64,000 nt of DNA. It comes from Paraburkholderia solisilvae. GTDB lineage: Bacteria; Pseudomonadota; Gammaproteobacteria; Burkholderiales; Burkholderiaceae. Below, in pieces: positions 19,448 through 28,514 of the stretch. The stretch lies in NCBI RefSeq assembly GCF_902859875.1, contig NZ_CADIKF010000021.1, positions 1-64,000 on the forward strand. Reading direction: 5' to 3'. The position numbers and the translations under genes are program-made. The notes below the pieces were generated by a model. That model saw nothing but the letters and a program-made list of their open reading frames with translations, did not search any database and was not told the DNA's origin. Each line of letters opens with the position of its first letter. The first letter of the stretch is position 1.

Positions 19448-21010
19448 CTAAAGTGCCGCCGCCACCTTCGAACCGTCGGGACTGCCGAGACCCGTGCACG
19501 CGTCCCACCCCGACACCGCCGCATAACTGCCGTTATTGCCCTGGGTGATGTCGTTGCACACGCCGGCCGCCTTGTACAGCTTCGCATTGACGAAGCCCGC
19601 GGGCTGCCCTTTCGCCGCGTTGATGCGTGCAATCAGCGCGGCCCATAGCGGCGCGACCGCGCTGGTGCCGCCGACGACTGTGTTCTGCCCACCGATCAGC
19701 ACGTCATACCCGGTTGCAGGCGACGCGTCGGCCGCGACATCCGGCACGCCGCGCCGCGCAAGCGGCGTCTTGCCGCCATGCGCGCCGGCGGCCGACAGGC
19801 CTTCCTGCCAGGCGGGGAGCGCAAACGTGACGCTCACACCGCCACCGGTCGCTCCGCCGTTCGCGCCATCGTTCCACACCACTTCACGCGCGATGGCCTG
19901 CCCCGCTACTTCGACGCTCGTGCCGCCACATGCGAGCACGTACGGACTCGATGCGGGGAAATCGACGTGGTCCCGCCCGTCGCCGACGCCGTCGCTCGAG
20001 CCGCTGTCGCCCGCCGCCGCGCACACGGTCACGCCGACCGCCGCCGCCGACTGCAACACATCGTTCATCGCCTGCATCGACTGCTCGGTCCAGGTGGATT
20101 CGGGCGCGCCCCAGCTGATGGAGACGACCGACGGCTTATGCGTGGTGTCGTGCACCGCGCGGCTCACCGCATCGACGAAGCCCGCGTCGCTGTTCGACGC
20201 GAAATACACCGCGAGCGTCGAACCCGGCGCAATCGCACCAGCGATTTCGATGTCGAGCGTCACTTCGCCGTCCGGACCATTCGGGTCGCCGGTCGGATCG
20301 TTGCCGGCCTGGTCGACCGCGACCGGCACCACCTTCGGCGCCTTCACGCCGAGGCTGGAGAAATAGGCGGTGAGGTCCGACGTGCGATAACCGCCGCCGA
20401 GCTCAATGATGCCGATGCATTCGCCGCCGCCGTCGCCTTGCGGAAAGCGATAGAGCGACGCCAGTTGCAGCGGCGTGAACGACACCGCCGGCTCCGCGCG
20501 TGCGGGCCTGAACGGCGGCCGGATGCGAAAATGCGGCCGCGCCTGCGGACGGTTATCGAGCCCGAGCACCGCGGTGACCACGCCGTTCAGTTCGTCGGGC
20601 ACGCTGATTGCACCCGTGCGCCCGCGATAGCGGCCGATCGAATGGTGCTCGTAGTGCTGCAGCTCGACGGCGAATGCGCTCTGGAATTGCGCGACCGTGC
20701 CCCTCAGCACGACCGTGCGCGCGGCCGGATTTTCACGCACCACGTCGAGCCCCTGTTGCGCCGCGAAGGCCTTCAGCTTCGCGATGTCCGCGGCCGATGC
20801 GCCAAAGCGCTGTTCCAGTTCATCGCGCGAAATGGGCATGGCGCCCGCCGTACCCGTTTCGATTCTGCGCACGATCTGCTGGAACTGCTGTTCGTCCTGG
20901 CGGCGCAGCATGACGACGGCCTCGATGATTTCCGCCGGATCGCAACACCCGACTACTGTCGAACCATCGGTGACCGCCCGCTCGCTGCCCGGCAATGGAT
21001 GCATGCCCAT
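19448..21010 (-). CDS. S53-family sedolisin (kumamolisin-like) peptidase
   Basis: A serine-carboxyl endopeptidase active at low pH, 520 residues. It has an N-terminal activation prodomain (about 1-165) and a catalytic domain with Glu249/Asp253 (E-x3-D), oxyanion Asp335 (AAAGDSG) and nucleophile Ser450 (VGGTSAVAP), matching the sedolisin triad spacing. The ATG at 21010 follows AGGAG. A classical signal peptide is not obvious, so export would need another route or act after lysis. It pairs with the S10 peptidase. Confidence 0.9.
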   Translation of the reverse strand: MGMHPLPGSERAVTDGSTVVGCCDPAEIIEAVVMLRRQDEQQFQQIVRRIETGTAGAMPISRDELEQRFGASAADIAKLKAFAAQQGLDVVRENPAARTVVLRGTVAQFQSAFAVELQHYEHHSIGRYRGRTGAISVPDELNGVVTAVLGLDNRPQARPHFRIRPPFRPARAEPAVSFTPLQLASLYRFPQGDGGGECIGIIELGGGYRTSDLTAYFSSLGVKAPKVVPVAVDQAGNDPTGDPNGPDGEVTLDIEIAGAIAPGSTLAVYFASNSDAGFVDAVSRAVHDTTHKPSVVSISWGAPESTWTEQSMQAMNDVLQSAAAVGVTVCAAAGDSGSSDGVGDGRDHVDFPASSPYVLACGGTSVEVAGQAIAREVVWNDGANGGATGGGVSVTFALPAWQEGLSAAGAHGGKTPLARRGVPDVAADASPATGYDVLIGGQNTVVGGTSAVAPLWAALIARINAAKGQPAGFVNAKLYKAAGVCNDITQGNNGSYAAVSGWDACTGLGSPDGSKVAAAL

Positions 21011-21304
21011 AGTTTCGCTCTCCTGCGATGCGCGGCTCGTGACCACGCGTTGCACATAGCCGGCATGCACGCTGACGCGCGGTATGTCGCGCCACCCGCT
21101 GCCGCCCTTCGTTTTCAGAGATCACATCGTTCTGTCCGACAAAACGATTCCAACACAGTTCCGGGTCGCGCGACAGTCGTCCGAATGGCCTAATGTCCAG
21201 ACTCTGTTGCAAAGGTTATGATGCTGCCGCAATGCATTCATCGAGCGTGCCGCCGTCAAGGCGAACGCCGCGGTATGGCGCGCCAGAAATCACGGAGAAG
21301 AATC

Positions 21305-21820
21305 ATGACCATTTCGATGTATCGGGCATCAGTGCCTGTGCTGATTCGCGGGTTGACGAACCTGCAGGCCATCCTCGGCAAGGGGCAGGCGCATGCGGCA
21401 GAAAAGCAGCTGGAGCCGTCGGTACTCCCGAATGCGCGGCTCTTTCCGGACATGTTGCCGCTCGCGCGCCAGGTGCATATCGTCACGGATAACGCGAAGG
21501 GCTGCGCCGCACGTCTGGCCGGTGTCGAAGCACCCAGATACGACGATGTCGAGGTGTCGTTCGACGAACTCACCACTCGCATCGAAAAAACCATCGCGTA
21601 TCTGAAGGGATTCAAGCCGGAGCAGATCGACGGCAGCGAAGCGCGCCATATCTCACTGAAAATGCGCTCCGGGCCGGTGGAGTTTTCAGGCCTCGACTAT
21701 CTGCTCGGGTTCGTGCTGCCGAACTTCTACTTCCACATCACGACCGCGTACAACATCCTGCGTCACAACGGGATCGAGGTCGGGAAGATGGACTTTCTCG
21801 GCAAGCAGAACAACGGTTGA
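21305..21820 (+). CDS. DUF1993-family protein
   Basis: A 171-residue, mostly helical protein (MTISMYRASVPVLIRGLTNL at the start, FHITTAYNILRHNGIEVGK near the end) that matches the DUF1993 family, distantly like DinB-type helical bundles. A GGAGAAG ribosome site precedes the ATG at 21305. Biochemical role unknown. Its 3' region carries the longest tandem array in the window. Confidence 0.8.
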   Translation: MTISMYRASVPVLIRGLTNLQAILGKGQAHAAEKQLEPSVLPNARLFPDMLPLARQVHIVTDNAKGCAARLAGVEAPRYDDVEVSFDELTTRIEKTIAYLKGFKPEQIDGSEARHISLKMRSGPVEFSGLDYLLGFVLPNFYFHITTAYNILRHNGIEVGKMDFLGKQNNG

Positions 21821-22232
21821 GCGACGGGCTGCGTAGCGAGTCTGCATCGCGAAGGCTGCGCAGGCTTCGTGACAGGGCTTCGTGACAGGGCTTCGTGACA
21901 GGGCTTCGTGACAGGGCTTCGTGACAGGGCTTCGTGACGGGACTTCGTGACGGGACTTCGTGACGGGACTTCGTGACGGGACTTCGTGACGGGACTTCGA
22001 AGCGGGGCTTCGAAGCGGGACTTCGAAGCGGGGCTTCAAAACCGCTTCGGCGAAGCAACGCGCTGCGACAGCAACACCGCCGCAGTGCGCCGCCCGGATC
22101 TGCGCCCAGGTCAGGTCCACTTCGCTGTTCGGGCAACGCCTTGCGTCCCCCGAGCGAACGCAAAGCTCGGCGCCCCCAAGCGGATCATCGGATCGGATCA
22201 GATCGGACCGCCCCGACCTGCGCGCTCGCCTG
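21821..22232. other. Intergenic region with a long 13-bp tandem array
   Basis: No gene is seen between DUF1993 and the YnfA-like gene, which converge. Nearly half of the stretch is the tandem array at 21863-22037; the rest is plain GC-rich sequence. Confidence 0.6.
21863..22037. repeat. 13-bp tandem repeat array, about 13 copies
   Basis: Thirteen contiguous 13-base units plus a decayed edge copy. They fall in ordered blocks: GGCTTCGTGACAG five times, a hybrid once, GACTTCGTGACGG four times, then CTTCGAAGCGG-type units three times. The block order suggests stepwise local duplication. The unit length is not a multiple of three, so it is not coding. It lies 3' of the DUF1993 gene. Confidence 0.9.
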
Positions 22233-22553
22233 TCACCCGCGCGGTTGAAACGCGATCACGCCCATACCGGCGAGTGTCAACGCGGCGCCGGCCAGGTCCC
22301 ACATCGTAGGCCGCGTCTGCTCGACAATCCACAGCCAGAGTATCGCGACCGCGACATACACGCCGCCATAAGCGGCGTAGACGCGCCCGGCCGCTGCGCC
22401 ATGAAACGTCAACAGCCACGCGAACAGCGCAAGGCTGAACGCACCGGGCACGAGCAGCCACGCGGGGCCGCCGTCCTTGAGCCAACGCCACGGCAGGTAG
22501 CAGCCGAGAATTTCCGCAAGCGCGGTGACGACATAAAGCAGGAAGGTCTTCAT
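22233..22553 (-). CDS. YnfA/UPF0060-family small membrane protein
   Basis: A 106-residue protein with four transmembrane helices. It has the family pattern [19 protein letters not shown] at the start and [12 protein letters not shown] in the middle. UPF0060 proteins relate to small multidrug resistance transporters and their substrate is unsettled. The ATG at 22553 gives the normal family length (about 108); the longer upstream frame is not conserved-looking. Confidence 0.88.
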   Translation of the reverse strand: MKTFLLYVVTALAEILGCYLPWRWLKDGGPAWLLVPGAFSLALFAWLLTFHGAAAGRVYAAYGGVYVAVAILWLWIVEQTRPTMWDLAGAALTLAGMGVIAFQPRG

Positions 22554-22744
22554 AGCCCGAAAGAGTGAAGGAAAAACCGCGCCGGCAACAAGGCGATCGA
22601 AGCGATCGGCGGCATCGCCGGGCAGTCTATCGTCTTTATTAAGACAATCACTTGGCCGGACATCGCGAAGCCATGCCACAGTCCGCCAGTCAGCGCGGTC
22701 CGTTTTTCCCTGCGCTCCCTTCACCTTTTTCTGCACTCTGTGCC

Positions 22745-22918
22745 ATGAGCGTCAAATCACCGTGCATCGACATCTGCAAATTCGACGGCAAGACCGGCTT
22801 TTGTATCGGCTGTCTGCGCACGCGCGATGAATGCAAAAGCTGGAAGAAGATGAAAGACAAGCACCGCCGCAAGATCATCGAAGAAAAATCGGACCGCGCG
22901 GCGATGCTGAAGAAGTGA
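22745..22918 (+). CDS. DUF1289-family small cysteine-rich protein
   Basis: A 57-residue protein with the DUF1289 cysteine pattern (C-x3-C-x8-C-x2-C-x6-C across [17 protein letters not shown]), followed by a lysine-rich helix. The cysteines suggest metal or Fe-S binding. Role unknown. It was chosen at the ATG of 22745 because the family begins a few residues before the first Cys. Confidence 0.8.
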   Translation: MSVKSPCIDICKFDGKTGFCIGCLRTRDECKSWKKMKDKHRRKIIEEKSDRAAMLKK

Positions 22919-22934
22919 CGACGCCTCCGCTCGC

Positions 22935-23564
22935 TCAGTCGAGCGACAATCGCACCGCGAAGGCGATCAAGGCGCCTGAAAATGCCCAGCGCTGCACGTT
23001 TTGCGCAAGCGGATGCGCGCGCACCCACGTCGCAATGCGCGCGACGCCAAGCGTGTAGACGGCATCAAACGCGCTGCAGACGGCTACCAGCACGACGCCC
23101 AGTTCGATCATCTGCGACCAGATCGGCCCGGCGTCCGGACGTAAGAACTGCGGCAGCAGCACCGAACAGAACAGCAACGCCTTCGGATTGAGCAGGTTCG
23201 TGAAGAGGCCCTTCACATAAGCGGTCCGCAACGGCGGACGTTCGGCAAGGCGCACGGTTCCGCCCGGCAGCGCGAACACCGGCGAGCGGAAAACCTGCAC
23301 GGCGACCCACGCCAGATAAACCGCGCCGCCGTAACGCACGATTTCATAGAGCCACGGCGCATTGCGCAGCAGCGCCGCGACGCCGCACGCAGATAGCGTC
23401 ACGTGCAGCGCCCGCGCCGTCGCGAGACCGCAGGCCGCGGCGAAACCGTGCTGCGTGCCGCGCCCGATCGTGGTCTGCATCACCAGCGCCATGTCCGGTC
23501 CCGGTAGCGCACACACGACGGCCAGCGCCGCGATAAACAGAATCAGTAAATGAGCGGAAATCAT
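22935..23564 (-). CDS. LysE/RhtB-family amino-acid exporter
   Basis: A 209-residue inner-membrane exporter with about six helices and the family N-terminus (ALPGPDMALVMQ). It probably exports an amino acid or derivative; the substrate is unknown. The ATG at 23564 follows a GAGG site. It is divergent from an Lrp/AsnC regulator, a classic exporter-regulator pair in which the regulator senses the exported amino acid. Confidence 0.88.
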   Translation of the reverse strand: MISAHLLILFIAALAVVCALPGPDMALVMQTTIGRGTQHGFAAACGLATARALHVTLSACGVAALLRNAPWLYEIVRYGGAVYLAWVAVQVFRSPVFALPGGTVRLAERPPLRTAYVKGLFTNLLNPKALLFCSVLLPQFLRPDAGPIWSQMIELGVVLVAVCSAFDAVYTLGVARIATWVRAHPLAQNVQRWAFSGALIAFAVRLSLD

Positions 23565-23699
23565 GTCAGCCTCACATCTCTTGAAGGCTTCATGTTGCCT
23601 GCACTCATCGAGCGATTTCCGGCTTTTTTCGACGAAACTCCGATAATACCTGGAGCTTTCCCCTAAAATAGTGTGACGAACTAGCCCATTGACCCAACG

Positions 23700-24164
23700 A
23701 TGAACGACCTCGACAAGATCGACCGCGCGCTGCTCGCCGCGCTGCAGACCGACGGCCGCATGTCCAATGCCAAACTCGCGGAGGCTGTCGGGCTGAGCGA
23801 AACACCCTGCGCGCGCAGGCTCAAGCGCCTTGAAAGCGACGGCTACATCGAGCGCTATCGCGCGGACCTGTCGCGCCGGGCGTTGGGTCTGGGCGTCTTT
23901 GCGTTTGTCTATGTCCGCTTCGCGGTGCACGACAAGAGCCTCTCAGGCCGCTTCGAGCGGGAAATCCAGGCGATCCCGCGCATCCTGTCGTGCCACAACG
24001 TCTCGGGCACCGCCGACTATGTGCTGCAAGTGGTCGCGCGCGATCTCGACGACTACGGCAGCTTCATGCGTGACCAGCTGCGCGGTCTGCCCGGCGTGAC
24101 GGCGATGGAGTCCGCGCTGTCGCTGCGCGAGGTGAAGCAGCCGGGTGCATTGCCGCTCTTATGA
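23700..24164 (+). CDS. Lrp/AsnC-family transcriptional regulator
   Basis: A 154-residue protein with an N-terminal winged HTH (DKIDRALLAALQTDGRMSNA onward, about 4-60) and a C-terminal ligand-binding RAM domain. It is divergent from the LysE exporter gene with 135 bases between starts, so it most likely controls that exporter. The effector amino acid cannot be read from sequence. Confidence 0.9.
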   Translation: MNDLDKIDRALLAALQTDGRMSNAKLAEAVGLSETPCARRLKRLESDGYIERYRADLSRRALGLGVFAFVYVRFAVHDKSLSGRFEREIQAIPRILSCHNVSGTADYVLQVVARDLDDYGSFMRDQLRGLPGVTAMESALSLREVKQPGALPLL

Positions 24165-24267
24165 CGCGTCAACAGTCCGCGAACCGGCCGAAACTTTGAT
24201 CACGCGCGGCCCGGATGGCATAGTGAGCGCCGCGGCACAGTGCCGCGCATCGACCCACGGAGCATTC

Positions 24268-24501
24268 ATGAATCACGAGCAGGCACGAGCCGAAGAAACG
24301 CGCGCGATGGAGCGCGTGGTGCACGCGACGCAGCAGGTGCAGACCGCCTTTGCCGCGTTGCAGACGCAGTTTCCGCCGGCCGGCAGCGGCCGCCCGTCGC
24401 AAATCGCGCTGCACACGTTCGACGCCGCGCTGCAGGAACTCGAAGACGCGCAGGCCGCGTTCGACGAAATGCTCGGCGATCTGCTTGACGGCAATCGTTG
24501 A
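24268..24501 (+). CDS. Small helical protein of unknown function
   Basis: A 77-residue acidic protein, almost entirely predicted helix (two helices rich in Ala, Glu, Gln). The ATG at 24268 follows a GGAG site. No family recognised; short helical proteins of this kind are common in Burkholderiales. Confidence 0.55.
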   Translation: MNHEQARAEETRAMERVVHATQQVQTAFAALQTQFPPAGSGRPSQIALHTFDAALQELEDAQAAFDEMLGDLLDGNR

Positions 24502-24824
24502 GCGGATAAGCTGCGGCCCGCCCTGCTCGAACGCCGTGTGGATGCGCGCGGTATATCCGGCCGGCAGCACGGCGCCGGCCGCTCCGCGCGCCACGGGGGG
24601 GCGAATTGCGACAGACAGTTAGTTGCATAGCAACCCACCGCCATAGCGACACCTTCCCCGGAATCAAGCGTGACCCTGGCTGCGGAATGGCTTTCACTCG
24701 TATCGTAAAATTCCGATATAAGATTCGCCACCTGACGATGCAGATGTCGTAGTCCTGAAGCCTGGACGTCCGTTACATCCGCCACGGCCTTGACGAACGC
24801 CTCGAAGAACCTGAAGCAGTTCCC
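24502..24824. other. Intergenic region upstream of the ArsR gene
   Basis: No gene seen in 323 bases. The right half becomes AT-richer and carries the promoter/operator at 24693-24722. A G-run (seven G at about 24595-24601) lies just upstream. Confidence 0.5.
24693..24722 (+). promoter_or_regulatory. Promoter with embedded palindrome for the ArsR/OYE unit
   Basis: A TTCACT (-35, 24693-24698) and TATAAG (-10, 24717-24722) are separated by 18 bases. An inverted repeat TATCG-N8-CGATA (24701-24705, 24714-24718) fills the spacer and touches the -10. This is the layout expected for an autorepressed ArsR gene, which begins at 24825. Confidence 0.5.
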
Positions 24825-25127
24825 ATGACGATCGATATCGACGCGATACACAAAGCGCTCGCGAACCCGATGCGCCGCGAGATTCTCGCGAAGCTGCGCG
24901 ACCCGGAGCGGCATTTCCCCGCCCAGGAAATGCCGCACGAGTTCGGCGTGTGCGCGGGCAAGATCGATCAATGCTGCGACCTGTCGCAATCGACTGTCTC
25001 CGCGCACCTGGCCGCCCTTCAGCGCGCCGGGCTCGTGACGTCGAAACGCGTCGGCCAGTGGGTCTTCTTCAAGCGCAACGAGGAAGTCATCAAGGCGTTC
25101 ATCGAGCAGATGAACGCGGACCTCTGA
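24825..25127 (+). CDS. ArsR-family regulator with three cysteines
   Basis: A 100-residue winged-HTH protein (recognition helix DLSQSTVSAHLAAL, about 52-65). Cys43, Cys50 and Cys51 sit just before the recognition helix, so metal or thiol-reactive electrophile sensing is plausible. It is followed after about 100 bases by an Old Yellow Enzyme gene, the common partner of thiol-sensing repressors. The signal is inferred from context. Confidence 0.87.
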   Translation: MTIDIDAIHKALANPMRREILAKLRDPERHFPAQEMPHEFGVCAGKIDQCCDLSQSTVSAHLAALQRAGLVTSKRVGQWVFFKRNEEVIKAFIEQMNADL

Positions 25128-25224
25128 GCTCACACGCACGCATCGGCAACGCCAGCTTTTTCAGGCTGAACCCCAGGCCGGACCCACACACGCGGGCATA
25201 TGCCCATCAGACAAGGTGAAACTC

Positions 25225-26283
25225 ATGCCGACACTTTTCGATCCGCTCAAGATTGGCGATCTCACGCTCAAGAGCCGCATCATCATGGCGCCGCTCACGC
25301 GGCAGCGCGCCGAGAATATCCGCGTGCCGAACGCGCTGATGGCGCAGTACTACGCGGAGCGCGCATCCGCCGGGATGATCCTGTCCGAAGCGACCTCCGT
25401 GACGCCGCAAGGCGTCGGCTACGCAGACACGCCGGGTATCTGGTCGCAGGAGCAGGTCGAAGGCTGGAAGCTCGTGACCGACGCGGTGCACAAGGCGGGC
25501 GGCCTGATCTTCCTGCAACTGTGGCATGTGGGCCGCGTGTCGGACCCGCACTTCCTGAACGGCGACCTGCCGGTCGCGCCGAGCGCGATCGCGCCGCAAG
25601 GTCACGTGAGCCTGCTGCGCCCGCAACGTCCGTTCGTCACGCCGCGCGCGCTCGATATCTCGGAAATTCCGGGCATCGTCGCCGCATATCGCAAGGGAGC
25701 GGAAAACGCGAAGGCGGCCGGCTTTGACGGCGTGCAGGTGCACGGCGCAAACGGCTATCTGCTCGACCAGTTCCTGCAGGACAGCACGAACCTGCGTACC
25801 GACGCCTATGGCGGCCCGATCGAAAACCGCGCGCGGCTGATGCTCGAAGTGGTCGACGCATGTATCGATGTGTGGGGCGCCGCTCGCGTCGGCATGCACC
25901 TCGCGCCGCGCGGCGACTCGCACACGATGGGCGATTCGAACCCGCTCGCCACGTTCGGCTATGTCGCGCGCGAACTCGGCAAGCGCAAGATCGCGTTTAT
26001 CGCCGCGCGCGAAGCGCTCGGCGAAGGCCGCATCGGACCGCAACTGAAGGAAGCGTTCGGCGGCCCGTATATCGCGAACGAGAAGTTCACGAAGGACACC
26101 GCGCAACAGGTGCTCGACGCAGGTGAAGCGGATGCGGTCGCGTGGGGCAAGCTGTTCATCGCGAATCCGGATCTGCCGCGGCGCTTCGAACTGAACGCGC
26201 CGCTGAACGAGCCGGACGCGTCGACGTTCTACTCGGAAGGTCCGCAGGGCTATATCGACTATCCGTCGCTCGAAGCGGCTTAA
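25225..26283 (+). CDS. Old Yellow Enzyme family FMN oxidoreductase (NemA-like)
   Basis: A 352-residue NADPH-dependent ene-reductase of the OYE/NemA type that reduces activated alkenes, nitro compounds or N-ethylmaleimide. The FMN barrel start (KSRIIMAPLTRQRA) and the substrate-activating His/Asn pair in VHGANGYLLDQFLQ are present. The ATG at 25225 is preceded by AAGGTG; a GTG at 25216 is less well placed. It is probably controlled by the adjacent ArsR protein and serves detoxification. A strong terminator follows. Confidence 0.9.
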   Translation: MPTLFDPLKIGDLTLKSRIIMAPLTRQRAENIRVPNALMAQYYAERASAGMILSEATSVTPQGVGYADTPGIWSQEQVEGWKLVTDAVHKAGGLIFLQLWHVGRVSDPHFLNGDLPVAPSAIAPQGHVSLLRPQRPFVTPRALDISEIPGIVAAYRKGAENAKAAGFDGVQVHGANGYLLDQFLQDSTNLRTDAYGGPIENRARLMLEVVDACIDVWGAARVGMHLAPRGDSHTMGDSNPLATFGYVARELGKRKIAFIAAREALGEGRIGPQLKEAFGGPYIANEKFTKDTAQQVLDAGEADAVAWGKLFIANPDLPRRFELNAPLNEPDASTFYSEGPQGYIDYPSLEAA

Positions 26284-26301
26284 GCAGTCAAGCCATCCGA
26301 A

Positions 26302-26368
26302 GCGGGCCGTACTTCGCGGCCCGCATATGCGAAGCGCGCCCGGACGTCGATCCGGGCGCGCTTTTTTT
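26302..26368 (+). terminator. Rho-independent terminator after the OYE gene
   Basis: Two consecutive perfect hairpins: GCGGGCCG/CGGCCCGC (26302-26324), then a 13-bp stem (AAGCGCGCCCGGA and its complement, 26332-26363) running into seven T residues. One of the clearest terminators in the window. Confidence 0.9.
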
Positions 26369-26440
26369 GAACCGCAACGCAGGCGCAACGCGACGTTCAA
26401 CTACCCGCAAACGACCATCGACGAGCGGCCCGCCGCCGCG

Positions 26441-27520
26441 TCAATCCGGATTCGGCGGATACACCGGCGCGCGATTCTGAAAGTAGATGCCATGCGGCGA
26501 GCGTCCCACCGCGATCGTCGCAACCAGCTTGCGCGCAGGCAGATCGATCACGCCGACGTGACGCGAGAAGCGGAACGTCACCCACAGAAAACGCCGGTCC
26601 GCGGACAGCTCCATATCGTCGGGGCCCGGCATTAAATTGTCGATTTCCCCGGTGTTCTGCAGCGTCGTATAGTCAAGAATGCTGATCGTGTTGGCCACCC
26701 GATTGGTCACCGCAACATGACGGCCGTCGTCGAGGTTGCGGAAGTTGTGCGCGCCGCGCCCGGTGTGGATCCGTTTCACCACCTGATGCAGATGCGGGTC
26801 GACCACCACGACGTCGTCTTCCCCGGTCATGCCGACCAGCAGGCTCCGGTCGCCGGGCGTCATCCAGAGCCCCGCGGGATCGCGCCCGACCGGTATCTTC
26901 CACAGCACCGACTGCGTGGCCAGATCGATTGCCGCCAGTTCGCCGGAATCCTGCAAGGTCACATAGACGATGTGCGCATCGGACGAGAACGTCATATGGC
27001 TCGGCGTTTTCGCGAGTGCAACGCGCTTCGCGATCGAAAAATCGCGGCCGTCGAAGCGATAGATATCGACGCGATCCAGCCTGAGCGCCGCGGTCACGAA
27101 CCAGCGATGATCCGGCGAAAAGCCGAGTTGATATGGGTCTTCGATATCCTGCAGTTCGCGCTGCACGGTTGCGTTGTCCGGGTCGACGAACATCAGGCTG
27201 TTGGACACCGAATTCGCGACGATCAGCGATTTCTGATCGGGCGTGATCATCAGATGATGCGGTTCCTTGCCGGTGCTCGCGGTGCCGACCACCTGACGCG
27301 ACTGTTCGTCGATCAACGTAAGCTGAGCCTCGCCCGAATCGAGCACGATCACTTTGGACGGACCGGGTGACGGTAGCGATATCGCGTGCGCCGCGTTTGC
27401 GAAGAACGCAATGCCGAGCACGCCGATGCAGGTGGCGAATGTCTTCAATTGATAGGGCCGAGCGATTGCCGAGCGGTTGTCAAACGCGTCACTATGCGCG
27501 AGCGCGAATCCCGATGCCAA
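26441..27520 (-). CDS. Exported YVTN-type beta-propeller protein
   Basis: A roughly 335-359 residue protein with a signal peptide (FATCIGVLGIAFFANAAHA) and repeated blades of the YVTN/YncE type (VIVLDSGEAQLTLID, SLIVANSVSNSLMFVD, AVTNRVANTISILD). Such propellers bind partners or DNA in the periplasm and sometimes accompany quinoprotein systems. The start is uncertain: in-frame TTG codons at 27520 and 27448 are the only good candidates, the latter placing the signal peptide at the N-terminus. No enzyme partner is adjacent. Confidence 0.75.
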   Translation of the reverse strand: MASGFALAHSDAFDNRSAIARPYQLKTFATCIGVLGIAFFANAAHAISLPSPGPSKVIVLDSGEAQLTLIDEQSRQVVGTASTGKEPHHLMITPDQKSLIVANSVSNSLMFVDPDNATVQRELQDIEDPYQLGFSPDHRWFVTAALRLDRVDIYRFDGRDFSIAKRVALAKTPSHMTFSSDAHIVYVTLQDSGELAAIDLATQSVLWKIPVGRDPAGLWMTPGDRSLLVGMTGEDDVVVVDPHLHQVVKRIHTGRGAHNFRNLDDGRHVAVTNRVANTISILDYTTLQNTGEIDNLMPGPDDMELSADRRFLWVTFRFSRHVGVIDLPARKLVATIAVGRSPHGIYFQNRAPVYPPNPD

Positions 27521-27871
27521 GCCCCGTTACATAAATGATCTTTGCCTGACGAAGGCTTGCACAGGCTTTCGATGCACGGCCTGAATCGTTCTTCGCGCGG
27601 GGAGCCGCCGGATCGTCCGCCGCTATAATGGATCGTCCCGCGGCGGCGCATGCGGCGGCGCATGCACACGACTTGTCGACCGCTTGTCGCATACCAGTTC
27701 CCAGTCTTGCTGCGCGCTTATTGTGTTTCGTCGCCTGCTTGTCCGTTGCTTGTTCGTCGCTCGTTGTCCGCTTGTCTGTCGCCCGCTTGCCGCCAGTTGT
27801 CCCCTTGTTCGCCGGCCGCCCGTTTGCCGCTTATTGACCGTCGCAGTCCAACCGATCAACGGAGCCATCCC
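27521..27871. other. Leader region of the second LysE gene with CGCTTGTC-like repeats
   Basis: A 351-base divergent gap. Between about 27670 and 27835 the plus strand is strongly T/C biased and built of degenerate repeats around CGCTTGTC / CGCTCGTTG, ending 35 bases before the LysE start. An in-frame extension of LysE through this repeat exists but is not credible as protein. Promoters are expected near the left end. Confidence 0.45.
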
Positions 27872-28483
27872 ATGGCCTTGTCAGGTTTGCTCGTCTTCGC
27901 CGTCGCGCTCGTCGTGGCGGCCGGCTCCCCGGGACCCAGCATCGCGGCGCTGATCGCACGCGTGATGACCAACGGACTGCGCGACGTGCTGCCGTTTCTC
28001 GCCGCCATGTGGCTTGGCGAAGCATTGTGGCTCGGTTGCGCGGTCGCCGGGCTCGTCGCGCTCGCGCATACGTTCGCGGTCGTATTCATCGCGCTGAAGT
28101 TCGCCGGCGTCGCTTACCTGCTCTACCTCGCATGGAAAATGTGGCGTGCACCCGCGGACCTGCGCGCCGGCACGCTGCCGACCCATCGCTCGCCGTGGCG
28201 CATGTTCGGCGCGGGCCTCGCGGTCACGCTCGGCAATCCGAAGATCATGGTGTTCTATCTCGCGCTGCTGCCGACCCTGATCGACCTGTCGCGAGTCGGT
28301 CCGCTCGCGTGGCTCGAACTGACGCTGACGATGCTGATCGTGCTCGCCGCCGTCGATCTCGGCTGGGCACTCGCCGCGAGCCGTGCGCGCGCGCTGCTGA
28401 CGAGCCGGCGCGCGGTGCGCATCGCGAACCGCACGAGCGCGGCGATGATGGCGGGCGCCGCCGCGGCCATCGCGACGCGTTGA
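27872..28483 (+). CDS. LysE/RhtB-family exporter
   Basis: A 203-residue membrane protein with about six helices and the LysE N-terminal signature (AAGSPGPSIAALIARVM). A GGAG site precedes the ATG at 27872. The substrate is unknown. It is followed 31 bases later by an FUSC-type transporter gene, so the two may be cotranscribed. Confidence 0.85.
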   Translation: MALSGLLVFAVALVVAAGSPGPSIAALIARVMTNGLRDVLPFLAAMWLGEALWLGCAVAGLVALAHTFAVVFIALKFAGVAYLLYLAWKMWRAPADLRAGTLPTHRSPWRMFGAGLAVTLGNPKIMVFYLALLPTLIDLSRVGPLAWLELTLTMLIVLAAVDLGWALAASRARALLTSRRAVRIANRTSAAMMAGAAAAIATR

Positions 28484-28514
28484 GCGGGCGCACGCGCGAC
28501 CGAACCCGCCACCG

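Noticed and set aside
21863..22037. Possible CRISPR array
   Set aside because: The 13-bp units are contiguous with no spacers and no cas genes are present; it is a simple tandem repeat.
27650..27871. N-terminal extension of the second LysE protein
   Set aside because: The extension translates the CGCTTGTC repeat tract into Cys/Ser/Arg-rich sequence unlike any LysE; the ATG at 27872 has its own ribosome site.
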